From Phoronis australis (Eukaryota > Phoronida > Phoronidae), in assembly GCA_002633005.1 (NCBI GenBank), contig NMRA01000307.1, positions 457,361 to 521,360 on the forward strand: a DNA stretch of 64,000 bases. The letters run 5' to 3'. Positions 53,233 through 64,000 of this stretch are shown here, one piece after another (the first letter of the stretch is position 1; each line of letters starts with the position of its first letter). Made by a program: the position numbers and the translations under genes. Below the pieces are notes generated by a model. It ran no database searches. It had not been told where the DNA came from and worked only from the letters and a program-made list of their open reading frames with translations.

Positions 53233-56200
53233 ATGGCCTCCATGAGCAAGGAAGAATATCTCAAGAGATACCTTTCAGGCAATGCAGAAACAGGGAAAAC
53301 AAAAAAGCTGAAGAAAAGAGCAAAAGTTGGTGTAAAACCAAATAGGTAAGCTTAAAAACGTAGCCAAGTAGTATTGTTGTTTCGGAATATACTGTATACT
53401 ATTTGTTTCAATCGGTTCATGCGCAATTCACTGAATTCCGAAACTTCCAAAGCAAAGGCAGCCAAAAAGCTCGTTGAAGTTGACAAATGGTAACTTTCTT
53501 GTAAACCTCTGGCGCATTGAAAGTAAAGGAGGCCAGTTGTCAATTTCATAAACAGATATGCCTGAAAAAATTGAAGACCCTCCATGCCCGCTTTTGGGAC
53601 GGAATGTCGGCCCCATTCCACACTGAAAAATAATGCATGCGAAAATCCCTTCCCTACTTCAAGCCCAAGAATTCCCCTCAAGTCATTGAAGTATTCCCCT
53701 CGAGGTTTGAATCACTTGTAACTCACACAGGTAACAATTTGGTAGAGCACAAAACGTTAGTTTGGCTACTTGAGGCAGAGCCTATGAAGACTTGCAACAG
53801 GGTGGGTGATAGGCAATTACATCACCCTGGATGCTGCAGGCATACAGGGCGATAGTACATCCCCAAGTTATGAATTTCAAAATACAGGAAGTAAAATCAA
53901 ATGAAACATGCATATATGCATGTGGAATTATAATTAACACATACCAAAGTCTGGACACAATTCAGTCAAGACAATTTGAACAAATTAATGAAAATCTGTT
54001 GCAGTTTGCTCGAGTTTCTCTTAGGCGGGTGCCATTTTGAGGAAATTACGTGAAGTTGATGAATAAAAGATCCAAGGGATACAAATCTTACAAATTTCAC
54101 CTGATACCTTCCCATGCTATTTTGCAAATGTCATGCACCAATGTGACGCGGTTCGCTCAGTCTCATGCTAGCCTTTGCCAAACTCACGTGACTCAGTTGG
54201 AATACTTTGTGGTTGTCACGCGCGTGGTGAAAATGTTAACGGTGACCAAAAAAGTGGAGTTCTTCATCAAAGTCACCTTAATTCTCGTAACTAAGCTTCA
54301 TTGAAAATATGTGTCTCCACTCAAATGTACTAATTATCTAGTGATTGCCTTCAACAATGGTTTTGTCAGAATGAAGTGCTCACCATTTGTGGAATATTTT
54401 GCAGTTGTACACGTAGTGACACATCCTAATATGCAGTTGTACACGTAGTGACACATCCTAATATGCAGTTGTACACGTAGTGACACATCCTAATATATGC
54501 AGTTGTACACGTAGTGACACATCCTAATATGCAGTTGTACACGTAGTGACACATCCTAATATGCAGTTGTACACGTAGTGACACATCCTAATATGCAGTT
54601 GTACACGTAGTGACACATCCTAATATGCAGTTGTACACGTAGTGACACATCCTAATATGCCCTGCACATCTGATGATATTCCGCAAATGATGCTTCATTC
54701 TCATTAGTACGCAATCTTGGGCTTGAGAAGCTTTGAATATGCAAATTGCATCTTAGCCAACGACTTCAATAATATAGACCAAATTTCATTTGTTACAAAA
54801 TGTTGAAGACAAAATTACAAAAACGGTGAAACAGTTACTTATTTCAGAAATATCATTTCTTGCAGTCTTTCATGTGAATCCTATCAGTCACTAGTGAGAT
54901 TTGTGACATTGTGAAGTTGGCCAAATTTTACATTGTTATAGGGTCCTGCTTTACTTGTGTGACATTGTGAAGTTGGCCAAATTTTACATTGTTATAGGGT
55001 CCTGCTTTACTTGTGTGTGGAGGGAAAATTGCTTGATTTAGGCTTATTATGAATATACAGTGTCATTCGAGAACAAAAGTGATTGCATAGTTTGTGAGGT
55101 TACGCTAGCAGTAGTATAGAGGTGAGCATATAATTGACCTCACAAGCATTCGAGTTCTCTGACCATCAACAGTAGACTTCATGCAAAGGTGTGACACATC
55201 TACCCAAATTTCAGAGTAGCCCAATTTCAGCCATCCATACCAAACTCAAATCTTCTCACTTATCAAATTTTCTAGGAACGGCTTCAACCAAACGATCATT
55301 CTTTGTCTTGTATTTGAAATGTCCTGCTCCAGCAACAACTCATCTCACTTACCATCACGTATAATTGGATGTGCTACAGGACTTCCTATATCTTACAATC
55401 ACTAACTTACTGGAAGTTACTCAAGTTGGTACATTCTATGAACAATCAGCAATTCCTCTGCTGCACCTGGTTACATAATATGAGAACGTAAAAATTTTTA
55501 CTACAAAAAATTTTCATGGAGTGCGTGATTTTCGTTTTTCAGAATGAAAATTATTGATGATGATGTGAACATGCAGTCACTGTTGCCTAGCAACTTGGAG
55601 AATACTCTTGAAGAAGACGTGGGAGATAATGAACCGACTGTTGCTGACTTTATTGATGAAAGACCTGACAGTGTGAAGCAGTTGGAGAATTACAGAGAAA
55701 CAGGAAAATGGAAAACAGTAACTAAAGGTACAAGTTTCTACATGTTATGTAATGAAGAAATCACTCAAAATTAACAAAGTCAAATGGTTACTGTTTGTGG
55801 TTAGGGCTATCCATGTCTTTATCAGCGTTAACTTAGCTTGTGGATTTTTGAAGAAGGCAGATAGGATGTCTTTATATGAAGGCAGATCTACCGCTTAAGA
55901 CAAGCATTCATAAGCTCAAGGTGTTTTATCAGAAAGTTCAAACTCAAAGGTAATTACAAAATTTGAGTCCTACTTTTTCGAAAGTCTATGTCCATGCTGT
56001 TTGCCATTGGTATAGTAAGGGAATATTTTAATACAATAATGTTTATCCCAATCTGTTCTTGAGAAGTGAAGTGATCACTTGTGCAATACAGTGAGCATCC
56101 TCGGTGAGCAGCGCTCAGGTATCACTGAGATTCCAAAGTTAGGTATTACATTGCTAGGAAGGAGGTGCAAGACCAACAGCGAAATGAATCCTGCAATTCA

Positions 56201-59200
56201 GCACTCCAACCTCTCCAACCAATCCGTTCATTGCCCACCATTTTGCTGGGGCAGTATAGCATACTGGCGATACACTCACTGTTCACCTACTTTCCTCAGT
56301 GGAAGCGAGTGCTAAATTTACATGAGTGGCAAATTTTCTAGTAGGTTCACTGGCTAAAACGTTAGCAAAAACACTAGCATTTAACCAGACAAACAAGCCC
56401 TCTGCAAAGGGGTCATTTCTGCCAGAAGTTAGTTTGTTTCCTCACCACCCGAATCGTTTTTAAGCAAAAATCTATATCAAAACAGATTCACTCTCTGCCA
56501 TAAATTCATTAATGTGACTATAAACAATATTACCCAGGGCTTGACACTATGAAAATCGCTAGGTTGCATTTTGCGATCTAGCCAAAATCCCAGGTCACAA
56601 TTTCAAAATTTAGCTGCATTCATAAATGCCAGGTCGCAAAACTTTCCCGCCATTTTTACGCACCAATGAGAAAATGTTTAGATTAATATGCTCTTACCTG
56701 CGGCGTTAAATACTCACAAATTTCAGGTTGCAAAATTGAGTTCTTACATGCAGGTACGGCGTTAATGTTCTTCACAACCGACATTCAAAGACAGTTGCCG
56801 ACGTGAAAGTTGAATCACTGCTCTCTAACTGACGCGTGCATTTGAGTACCTAAGTTTGCAACGTGAAAAGGGAGAAAATATTCACTGAAAAAACATGCGA
56901 GATTCTGCTAGGTCTGACCTGCTATATAACTGTCATCAATGTCATTAAAGATCCAAACAACTCTGAGTGCAAACTCAATCCATTTTTTATTCGCAGCCTA
57001 AACTTTGCAACTTCACTCGACGTTTGAAAAACATCCTGTCGAAAAACTTCTGTGAAACGTTGTCCTAGCTGAATGACGTACATGTATGCGGATTCGCTGG
57101 TACAAATCTTTGCTAAGTTTCCAACAAAAAATGCTGGACTTATGCTATTTAAGTATCCAACAATTAGTTTCTATGAAATGAAAAGCCCCGAAAATAATTG
57201 CCGAATCCATTCGGTTTTCATTGGGTAATTCAAGTTTGCTCCTCAATACCTTCCATGTATGGGAAAAATACATCTGTCACAAAACGACATACATGTCACT
57301 AGTCTCACTTTCTTTTGGAGGTATAAAACAAAGTCGGGGTTGTTTTTACATATTGAGAAAAGACGTTTTCTTTGAAAATTTAATTTGTTGTGTAAATGAG
57401 AGTGACTCAGCCTAATATATAAGCTGCGTGTCAATTTCAAACCGCATGCAGTCATTTGTAGTGCACTATGGCCTGAACTTAACGCTTAACTGGAAATTCT
57501 CAAAAGTTGAGAGAGAACGCTTAGTAGGGCAATGAGCGCTTATTATGAAACACTTCAAGTGAGGACATACGGATCATCGGGTCTAGGGAACATCGACTCG
57601 GGGACTATCGGAACAGGAAAATATTAGTTTTAGGCCACGTCGGTCCCGAGTCATAATATCTTAAAGCATCTGGTCTTTCTTAACCGCAAGGAATCTAATA
57701 AGTTCATTGTCAAATAAACCATTGGCATCCGGGTGCTTAATAGAGCCAAGCCGGTATATTCTTTCATTTAGGACGAGTGTCGCTGTTCTCTTTTGATGTG
57801 CAGTTTTGGAGTGGTGGTTTTGCATAATTTCAGGCACTTGAATCACTGGAATAGGCCTACACTTAACGTTGGCAACAACATGTGACAGACGACTCGTATG
57901 TCGCGCACATAGCACCAGAAACAAGCAAATTGTTTTGAGAATTTCTTGGCAACTAAAAAACTTTTGCTCAATGTAAGGATGTGGTCCTTGTTTGGCAAAT
58001 AATAGGGTTGTCATTTAACATTTGCTGTCTTTTGCAATAAAAATCAAGACATTTCCAAGTCACGGTTGTCTGTGGAACTGCTTACGCTCTAACAACGGGA
58101 CGGACCAGTGCTGCAGTTTGATAACAAGGATTTTGTCATGGATATTTGATAATATGGACATGTTACATAAAAATAAACATGTTTTCTAACCACAAATTTG
58201 GCAAGTTGATTGTCTAAGAATTAGTAGAAACACTGGTGTTTTGTGACGTTTTATCGCGTGTTATGCCTTGGTCCGAAACTTTCTTCGGCACATTTGGAAA
58301 TTTGCGAAAGTAGCCGAAAACATTAAACAATGAAACGCATCAAAGATCAATTCTGCATTATCTCATGTTCACGCGACATGCTTACAAGTCATTGGGAGGG
58401 CTGTTCTTGGTTAGTGTTCTTTTGAACTTGATTTGGCAACAATAAAATACAGGTCGGATTCACACGTCAGTTGGGTTATAATTGTCTGGTATCTGCTGAG
58501 GAGGGTAAAAACTCAGCTCGCATACGTTGTAAATTCTAGATCACATTTTGTGACTTGATACAAGCTGGCAAAAATCTCAGCTCGCATTTCCAAATTTCAG
58601 GTTGCAAATGCGACCTGCAGCTGGTTATGTCGAGCCCTGTTACCTTGGCACACCTTTGTCTTCTGAAGGAAGCGGTTTAGCTACAAAAGTGTTTTGCAAA
58701 AACACCAGCATTTGGTGTTGCTCAACCCGCCAGGAAAACGCCAGCAGATTAACTATTTTCGTGACTTTTCCGTTTTTGCTGATAGTGAAAGTACTAGGGA
58801 AAATGCTTCAGTTTTAGTCAATTTGTGAACGGGGATGATAAAATGGCTGATTAGATCTGTGTCAATCATGGCTATATATTTTTTTTAAGTTGCTCAGATT
58901 GTGAATCTGCATTCTGATCTGATATCATGACATGTTTGTCTCAAGCCACGTTATTGCATTTTGAAGGTCCTGCTGATAGCCATGATTTGTAGTTTTTAGC
59001 ACTCATGATTCAGGTTTTTAACAGGGGGCGCTATAACCACTTTGAGAACTATACCAGTTCTCGCTCTCCCAAGTTGAAACTTTGGATTGAAGATTTGTCC
59101 AATTCACATTTTTTGTGTGTCTTTCCTTATCTCTGAAACTGTCATCTCAGTGGGTATGACACTAGTGCATACTTACTGTTCTGACGTAACAGGGACTGTG

Positions 59201-61673
59201 TTTGAAATAGTGAACAACATTGGCTCTCATGATGTATGCTCAGTGTCACTAATGAGTTGCTCTTGTTTTCAGTCATCCAACATCCAAATGGAAGGGAAAG
59301 TCCTAGTAATAATCAACTCACACATAGAATGAATGGTTCTGATTCTGACAAATCACCACCAAGGAGACACAACAGACATGATTCTGATTCTGACCAGTCA
59401 ACGCCAAGGAGACAAAACAGGCATGATTCTGATTCTGACCAATCACCACCAAGGAGACAAAGCAGACATGATTCTGATCAATCACCACCAAGGAGACAAA
59501 GCAGACATGATTCTGATCAATCACCACCAAGGAGACAAAGCAGACATGATTCTGATCAATCTCCGCCAAGGAGACAAAGCAAACATGATTCTGATTCTGA
59601 CCAGTCACCGCTCAAGAGAAAAAATAGACCTGATTCTGACCATTCACCACCAAGTAAACAAGGCCATAACTCTAACATATCACCATCACAAAGAAAGAAC
59701 AGGCGTAGTTCTGATTCTGACCACACTCCACCGAGGAAACACAAACATAGTTCTTCACCCAGCAGACCATCTGAAGGACATGTGCAACAGAAGGCCCAAA
59801 GAAAAAGACGTTTAGAGAATTACCAGCCTAGAAAGAAGCAAAGACATGACTCCGAGTCTGACCAGTCGCCTCGGAGGAGACAACATCATGACCCTGATTC
59901 TGATCAATCCCCGCCAAGGAGACGAAATCATAACACTGATTCTGACCAATCACCACCCAGGAGACGTCATGACCCGGATTCTGACCAATCACCACCCAGG
60001 ATAATAAAGTATGCCTCAGACTCTGACCAGTCACCACCCAGGAGAAAGAGGAAATCTGTTTCTCCAGCAGGAATGCGTAAACAAAATAAATATCATGGTT
60101 ACAGGGACTCTAATGCTGCAAATTTGGAGAAAAAAAGCAAATATGAAAGTGAACCTGGTAAACACGAGTCCTCTAAATCAAAATATAACAAACACAAAAG
60201 CTCAAATTCGGACTTTTCACCTTGTAAATCTCACAAGTCAGATTCGTCGCAGCGACGCAACAAAAGAAGCCCTTCACCGGAAAGCAGCAATAAAATGAAG
60301 AGGACTCTGTCGGGTAAAGCTGCTGGGATATCGAGTGCCCAGGAAATGAGAAGTGAAGCAGAGAAGTTGAGGCAGAGAGAGAACAAAGTTTTCAACCAAG
60401 TGAGTATCTGGCAAGGTCTGTAGCCAGTTGTCGAATACAGATCTATTAAAGTCCTTTCCACATTGGTTTGTTGTTCGTTATGGAGGGAGCTCCTGTTCAA
60501 TTTAATGGCAGTGACCAGGCAATGGACAAAAGTTTTAATGAAAATGTACAAAAATAAATTTTTGAGCTTTGGAAGTCTTATTTTGTTGCGTATGAGTTTG
60601 TTGATGTCCACACAAACTCACTAGCTAGTGGGTGCTCTGACTTGGCTTTTATATGGTAATAACACGTGATATACAGAAAGGATTGTTGGATAGCGGTTAT
60701 CCAAAGCAGCAGTGCCTGTAGATGTAGATTTACAATGGGTAAAAGTCGCTTCATTCTAGCAACGTTTCAAGCGGCCAGTAGATGGCAGTTATAGATATGA
60801 GCAGGTATGTTATATATCTAACACCAATTGCCAGCTTACCGAGCAAACTATGGCCTATTTGACACTTTATGGATGACTCGAATCCTGCAAATCTATGCTC
60901 TGGTATTAGCGTGCATTGGTTTTCGCTATCTGTAAAAAACTTTTATGCTTGTCTTTTTCTGGTATGCTTCTCTGTACAAAATGTTTCTTGTGTGAAACTT
61001 CAGAATTCATTAGAAGCTGATGAATGCAATATTACAGAATGCGATATCACAGTCTTTGAGGACATAACTTATTAACTTGAGGATGTCATAGTTTTTGAAG
61101 ACATAACTTGAGGATGTCATTGTCTTTGAGGACATAACTTGAGGATGGATAAGCCCAACATTGCTGAGTGAGCCTGTCCGTGAATAAACGGTCACAATGA
61201 AACTGTTTTGTCAAGAAAAGGCATCTTTGGTTCTGGTCTTTGTTTTGTTTTCTGAAAATCGACGTTTTTTATGTTGTGCACGAGGAAAAAATGGCGCCAT
61301 TTGTTTTTGTTTTTCTCATCGGTTGTTAAGTCATGGTGTGGTTGACGTGTCGTTTGTACTGCTTTTTGAAAAAAACTCAAGACCTCGACTGAAATTGATG
61401 TAGGTGGACATTTTTGGCTGGAAAAGAAACTCCATCGAGGTTATTCAATGTTGTCTTGACAATGGTATTCATGACATGCACGTGTGTGTGTTACAACTCT
61501 GAGGTGAATGTTCTGTGCTAGGTTGATGCAGACTTATTGGGTAAAGATGCAGCCACTGTGTTCAGGGACAGAAGTGGGAAAAGGAGAGATATGAAAGAAG
61601 AGAGGAGGAAACAGAAAGCTGAAGAGCGGGAGAAAGTAGAGGAGGAAGAGCGATATATGGAGTGGGGCAAAGG
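53233..61673 (+). CDS. BUD13: BUD13 homologue, 5' four exons (3' end beyond window)
   Basis: BUD13 is a core subunit of the RES complex, which helps activate the spliceosome and retain unspliced pre-mRNA in the nucleus. Exons: 53233-53345, 55543-55727, 59273-60399, 61522-61673, phase-compatible GT-AG. Sequence marks: N-terminal KEEYLKRYLSG; KIIDDDVN and VADFIDERPDSVKQLE in exon 2; a large exon 3 encoding 20 or so HDSDSDQSPPRRQ-type repeats (about residues 118-350), equivalent to the RHD(S/T)PDPSPPRR repeats of human BUD13; ATVFRDRSGKRRDMKEERR and a Glu/Lys/Arg helix ending MEWGKG in exon 4. 1577 coding nt (about 525 residues) are present. The conserved C-terminus (PLARY.DDEDLDRMLRE region and the U2AF-type ligand segment) is not found before 64000, so the gene continues to the right past the retrotransposon. 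Confidence 0.93.
53640..53850 (+). repeat. Dispersed repeat E, copy 3
   Basis: cccctcgaggtttgaatcac, ctcacacaggtaacaatttg and ggctacttgag blocks in BUD13 intron 1, same orientation as copy 1. Confidence 0.75.
54401..54658. repeat. 32-bp tandem repeat, 8 nearly identical copies
   Basis: Unit gcagttgtacacgtagtgac acatcctaatat; starts at 54401, 54433, 54465, 54499, 54531, 54563, 54595 and 54627. The only change seen is an extra AT before copy 4. The homogeneity suggests recent expansion. BUD13 intron 1. Confidence 0.97.
54902..55015. repeat. 56-bp perfect tandem duplication
   Basis: tgtgacattgtgaagttggc through ggtcctgctttacttg occurs twice, 56 bp apart, without a mismatch. Its core is related (inverted) to 39868-39915 and 30050-30095, where taggaccct...atatggccaacttc appears. 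Confidence 0.9.
56535..58639. mobile_element. 2.1 kb hAT-like non-autonomous transposon with TTACC target duplication
   Basis: Left end CAGGGCTTGACACTAT; the right end read inward is CAGGGCTCGACATAAC. A 5-bp direct repeat TTACC flanks it (56530-56534 and 58640-58644). A caggtcgcaa/ggttgca motif recurs near both ends. The longest frame is 117 codons on minus (58014-57661), with no recognisable transposase motif. CAGGG ends are typical of hAT elements, which usually make 8-bp duplications; some subgroups make 5- or 6-bp ones. BUD13 intron 2. Confidence 0.7.
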
Positions 61674-61826
61674 GTAGGTCGGGTGTCTAACTAACAGGTG
61701 GTGTGTCGGAGAGTGCTGTCGAGGGGGTTGGTAATACAAACATTGAGGACATTTCATATATCAAGTGTCTCAAAAAAGTGAGCCACTTTTTGACAAGCAA
61801 TTTTTCAGCAACGAAAAGCCGGGTTA

Positions 61827-62323
61827 CAGGGCTTGGAATTTTCCGCGGAAACGCGGATTTCCGCTTTTTTGAAATGTGCTTTCCGCTTTTTTATAATATT
61901 TCTGTGTAAAAAAATCGGATTTGATATGAAATTTCCGCGGCAAATTCCTTTCTTACCGCGGCGTTGCAGACGACGTTCACCTCGGAAAGCGGAAGTCTTT
62001 ATGTTTCGGAGGAACGTAAATTGTCGGGGCATCTGGGTAAAGCGTGGTCTGATTTTCAATGGCGGCTCGTGTTATTGTTAAGCGCGACGACAAATACTAC
62101 CGCACTGCAGCCAAATTTGTGTGGGTTGGGAGTGGACGGGCGAGCGAAAAGGACGCAGACGCATGCCACTGATGGTGGTAACGTATTTTTTTTTTTTTTT
62201 TTTTAGTCCTCCCGATTTTTGTCGCGGAAAGGTTCACATTGACCATTTCAATGGCTGGTTATCGGGCATGATTTGGGCTGTAAAAGTTTCCGCGTTTTTT
62301 GTCATTGGTCATTCCAAGCCCTG
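61827..62323. mobile_element. 497-bp hAT-like MITE with GGGTTA target duplication
   Basis: A perfect 13-bp terminal inverted repeat CAGGGCTTGGAAT is flanked by GGGTTA on both sides (61821-61826, 62324-62329). Inside are ttccgcgg/ccgcttttt motifs repeated near both ends and a T20 run. No coding capacity. Confidence 0.8.
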
Positions 62324-62849
62324 GGGTTATCTTGCTCGTTTTAGAAGAAGCCCCATCTTGCTGATACATGTGATTGTTTCCAGGATAAAGTCATCTGCAA
62401 TCTGGGAGAAGTTTTCATCCAATAACTGCATGTAACGTTGACTGCTAACTTTGGCTCTATCAATGTCAATAAAATGAATATTTGTTTTTAATTTCTTCCC
62501 AAGATACTCCAGTGGAACCCATTACTTTTTAAGGAAATCTGGAAGTCTCATGATAGAGTCGAAAGGGCTGCATTTCGCGTTTTTGTTTCCCATAAACACG
62601 ATCATTTTGGCCACTTTTAGTGATCTCTAGCGTAAAGTCATTTTCATGAGACTGAAAATGATTATTTTCACATCAGTGGCTGAATAGCGGTCATGCAAGT
62701 AGCGGCATCGAGTTTTTCTTTTCCTTCTAACATCTCTGTGATGCCAACTTTAGCTGACCAGTTTTTTTCACCATTCTTTGCACAGAACACTTGCTCACTA
62801 AATCACTTGCGACTTCACCCATAGATTTGTGATTGCCTGGGTTATCCTC

Positions 62850-62950
62850 TACTGAGCCGCCTCCTTATCTACTGAGCCGCCTCTTTTTCTACTGAGCCGC
62901 CTCCTTTTCTACTGAGCCGCCTCCTTTTCCACTGAGTCACCTCCTTTTCT
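62850..62950. repeat. 18-bp tandem repeat, 5 copies
   Basis: Unit ctactgagccgcctcctt, slightly diverged, ending just before the candidate 5' LTR. Confidence 0.85.
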
Positions 62951-62956
62951 ACACCC

Positions 62957-64000
62957 TGTAGTATAAGTGACTTTGTTATTACGGACACACACGGACGACC
63001 ATCTTACGATTGTAGATCGACGTAGTTTCAGTGTTCCCAATAAACCTAGTTTATTCTTATTATTCTACATGGTGGCAGCTTTTTAACTACACGATGGAAC
63101 TCATGAAGCCTTCTAGCGAAGATCTAGACCTCAATCCAGGCAATGTCTCTGAAAACTGGAGGAGATTTCGGCAAAAGTTTGAAGTGTATCTCGTGGCGAG
63201 TGGGGCCACTGATTTCTACGACAAACGGAAGGTGGCGCTATTCTTACATTGCGTTGGAGACGACGCATTGGCGTTGTATAACACTATCAGTTTTGAAAAT
63301 GAAGAGGCCTCCAAAAACTTGGATATTGTCCTGACCAAGTTTGAAGAATTTTGTTCACCAAGAAAAAATGTTACATATGAACGTTACAAATTCCACAGCA
63401 GAAAACAAATGGAGGGAGAAACCATCAAAAATTTTGTGACACACTTGCGCACACTGGCGCAAACGTGTGAGTTCGGGGAACTTGAAAAATCTTTGATAAA
63501 AGATCAGCTCGTTCTCGGTGTCCGTGATGATGGGTTGCGCGCTAAACTGCTGCGCCAGGGCGGGCAGGCGGACGGTCTTTCTCTCGAAGCGGCGTTAGAC
63601 TCGTGTCACGCGGCAGAAGCCTCGGGTATGCAGTTTCGCGAAATTACAGCCACAGTGGGGGATTCGACATCGGTAGGTGCGGTAAACGAAATCTCAAAGT
63701 GCTCTCGGTGCGGTAAAACGGCACACGGGACTGGTGAGAGATGTCCTGCGCGATCGTCGGAATGTCGGAAATGTAAGCGGCGGGGCCACTGGGCTGTTGC
63801 ATGTAAAACTCACCTCCAACAAGAAGGGGTGAAAGAAGTCTCTACCGGACTGGGTAATGGGAAACACGAGGAAATGCCTCGAGAGTTCTTAGGTGAAATA
63901 ACGCCAGGTGAAAACGACATTGTAAAACCCCTTCGCGTATTCACCCAGGGAGGTTTTGACAAAACGTTTGAATTTAAACTAGACACTGGTGCGGGCGTAA
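62957..64000 (+). mobile_element. mag-like Ty3/gypsy LTR retrotransposon, 5' end
   Basis: Candidate 5' LTR 62957-63069: TG...CA ends, TATAAG at 62962, AATAAA at 63039-63044. It is only 113 bp, short as in the mag clade. It is followed directly by TGGTGGCAGC (63070-63079), complementary to the 3' end of a tRNA-Leu including CCA, as expected of a primer binding site. The gag-pol frame follows. The left LTR boundary is inferred because the 3' LTR is outside the window. It is in the sense direction within BUD13 intron 4. Confidence 0.75.
63094..64000 (+). CDS. Gag-Pol polyprotein of the mag-like retrotransposon (partial)
   Basis: The frame is open from ATG 63094 to the window edge, 302 codons, without a stop. 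The N-terminal half is a Ty3-type gag capsid region (ENWRRFRQKFEVYLVASG, ALFLHCVGDDALALYNTI, YERYKFHSRKQMEGETI). Two zinc knuckles follow: CSRCGKTAHGTGERC (CX2CX4HX5C, one residue longer than canonical) and CRKCKRRGHWAVAC (CX2CX4HX4C). The frame then enters the aspartic protease, with the active-site motif LDTGAGV at the very end. Gag and protease share one frame, as in mag/K02A2.6-type elements. Lack of decay suggests a recent insertion. Reverse transcriptase, RNase H and integrase would lie to the right. Confidence 0.9.
   Translation, partial: MELMKPSSEDLDLNPGNVSENWRRFRQKFEVYLVASGATDFYDKRKVALFLHCVGDDALALYNTISFENEEASKNLDIVLTKFEEFCSPRKNVTYERYKFHSRKQMEGETIKNFVTHLRTLAQTCEFGELEKSLIKDQLVLGVRDDGLRAKLLRQGGQADGLSLEAALDSCHAAEASGMQFREITATVGDSTSVGAVNEISKCSRCGKTAHGTGERCPARSSECRKCKRRGHWAVACKTHLQQEGVKEVSTGLGNGKHEEMPREFLGEITPGENDIVKPLRVFTQGGFDKTFEFKLDTGAGV

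Larger units (their letters stand above)
61674..64000. other. BUD13 intron 4 (unfinished) filled with mobile DNA
   Basis: From the exon 4 donor to the window edge there is no further BUD13 exon. It contains a 497-bp CAGGG element, a stretch of ctactgagccgcctcctt tandem repeats (about 62850-62950) and an LTR retrotransposon. Confidence 0.7.

Noticed and set aside
54401-54658. Regular 32-bp repeats that superficially resemble a CRISPR array
   Set aside because: The repeats abut without unique spacers and lie in an animal gene intron; it is a simple tandem repeat.
59318-59815. Repetitive open frames antisense or shifted to BUD13 exon 3
   Set aside because: Shadow frames of the coding HDSDSDQSPPRR repeat.

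Overview
The window is animal nuclear DNA: AT-rich, full of introns and dispersed repeats, with one 412-base assembly gap (21161-21572). The conserved proteins have human orthologues but are far too divergent for a vertebrate. tRNA-derived SINEs, a mag-like Ty3 retrotransposon with very short LTRs and an L1/Tx1-type LINE fit a marine invertebrate, most likely an invertebrate deuterostome. I cannot name the species.

Layout. (1) 216-323, minus: one acidic exon of an unrecognised gene, followed by a repeat-rich intergenic stretch. (2) 4400-17048, plus: a complete 8-exon choline/ethanolamine phosphotransferase gene (CEPT1/CHPT1, 389 aa) whose introns carry a 2.4 kb DNA transposon, a foldback element, SINEs and two minisatellites. 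(3) 17.1-23.9 kb: 3'UTR, then intergenic DNA with the gap and a THAP-domain relic. (4) 24429-27890, minus: a 4-exon gene, read here by joining phase-compatible exons, for a 226-aa secreted protein that looks like a LIF/IL-6-family four-helix cytokine. It has a signal peptide, eight mature cysteines, and intron phases 1-0-0, with one intron at the same place as in mammalian LIF. This is the main discovery candidate. (5) 31025-52907, minus: a 16-exon ASCC2 gene (718 aa) with a CUE domain; its introns hold an L1-like LINE, MITEs and tandem repeats. (6) 53233 to beyond 61673, plus: BUD13, head-to-head with ASCC2 across 325 bp and not finished in the window; two CAGGG-ended (hAT-like) elements and a mag-like LTR retrotransposon lie in its introns. 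The retrotransposon gag-pol frame is open and runs off the right edge.

The genes do not form one pathway. CEPT1/CHPT1 makes phosphatidylcholine and phosphatidylethanolamine; ASCC2 reads K63-linked ubiquitin in alkylation repair and ribosome quality control; BUD13 belongs to the spliceosomal RES complex. The ASCC2/BUD13 pair probably shares a bidirectional housekeeping promoter, whereas the cytokine-like gene has its own TATA-type promoter. Comparisons with human proteins are from memory; no search was run.
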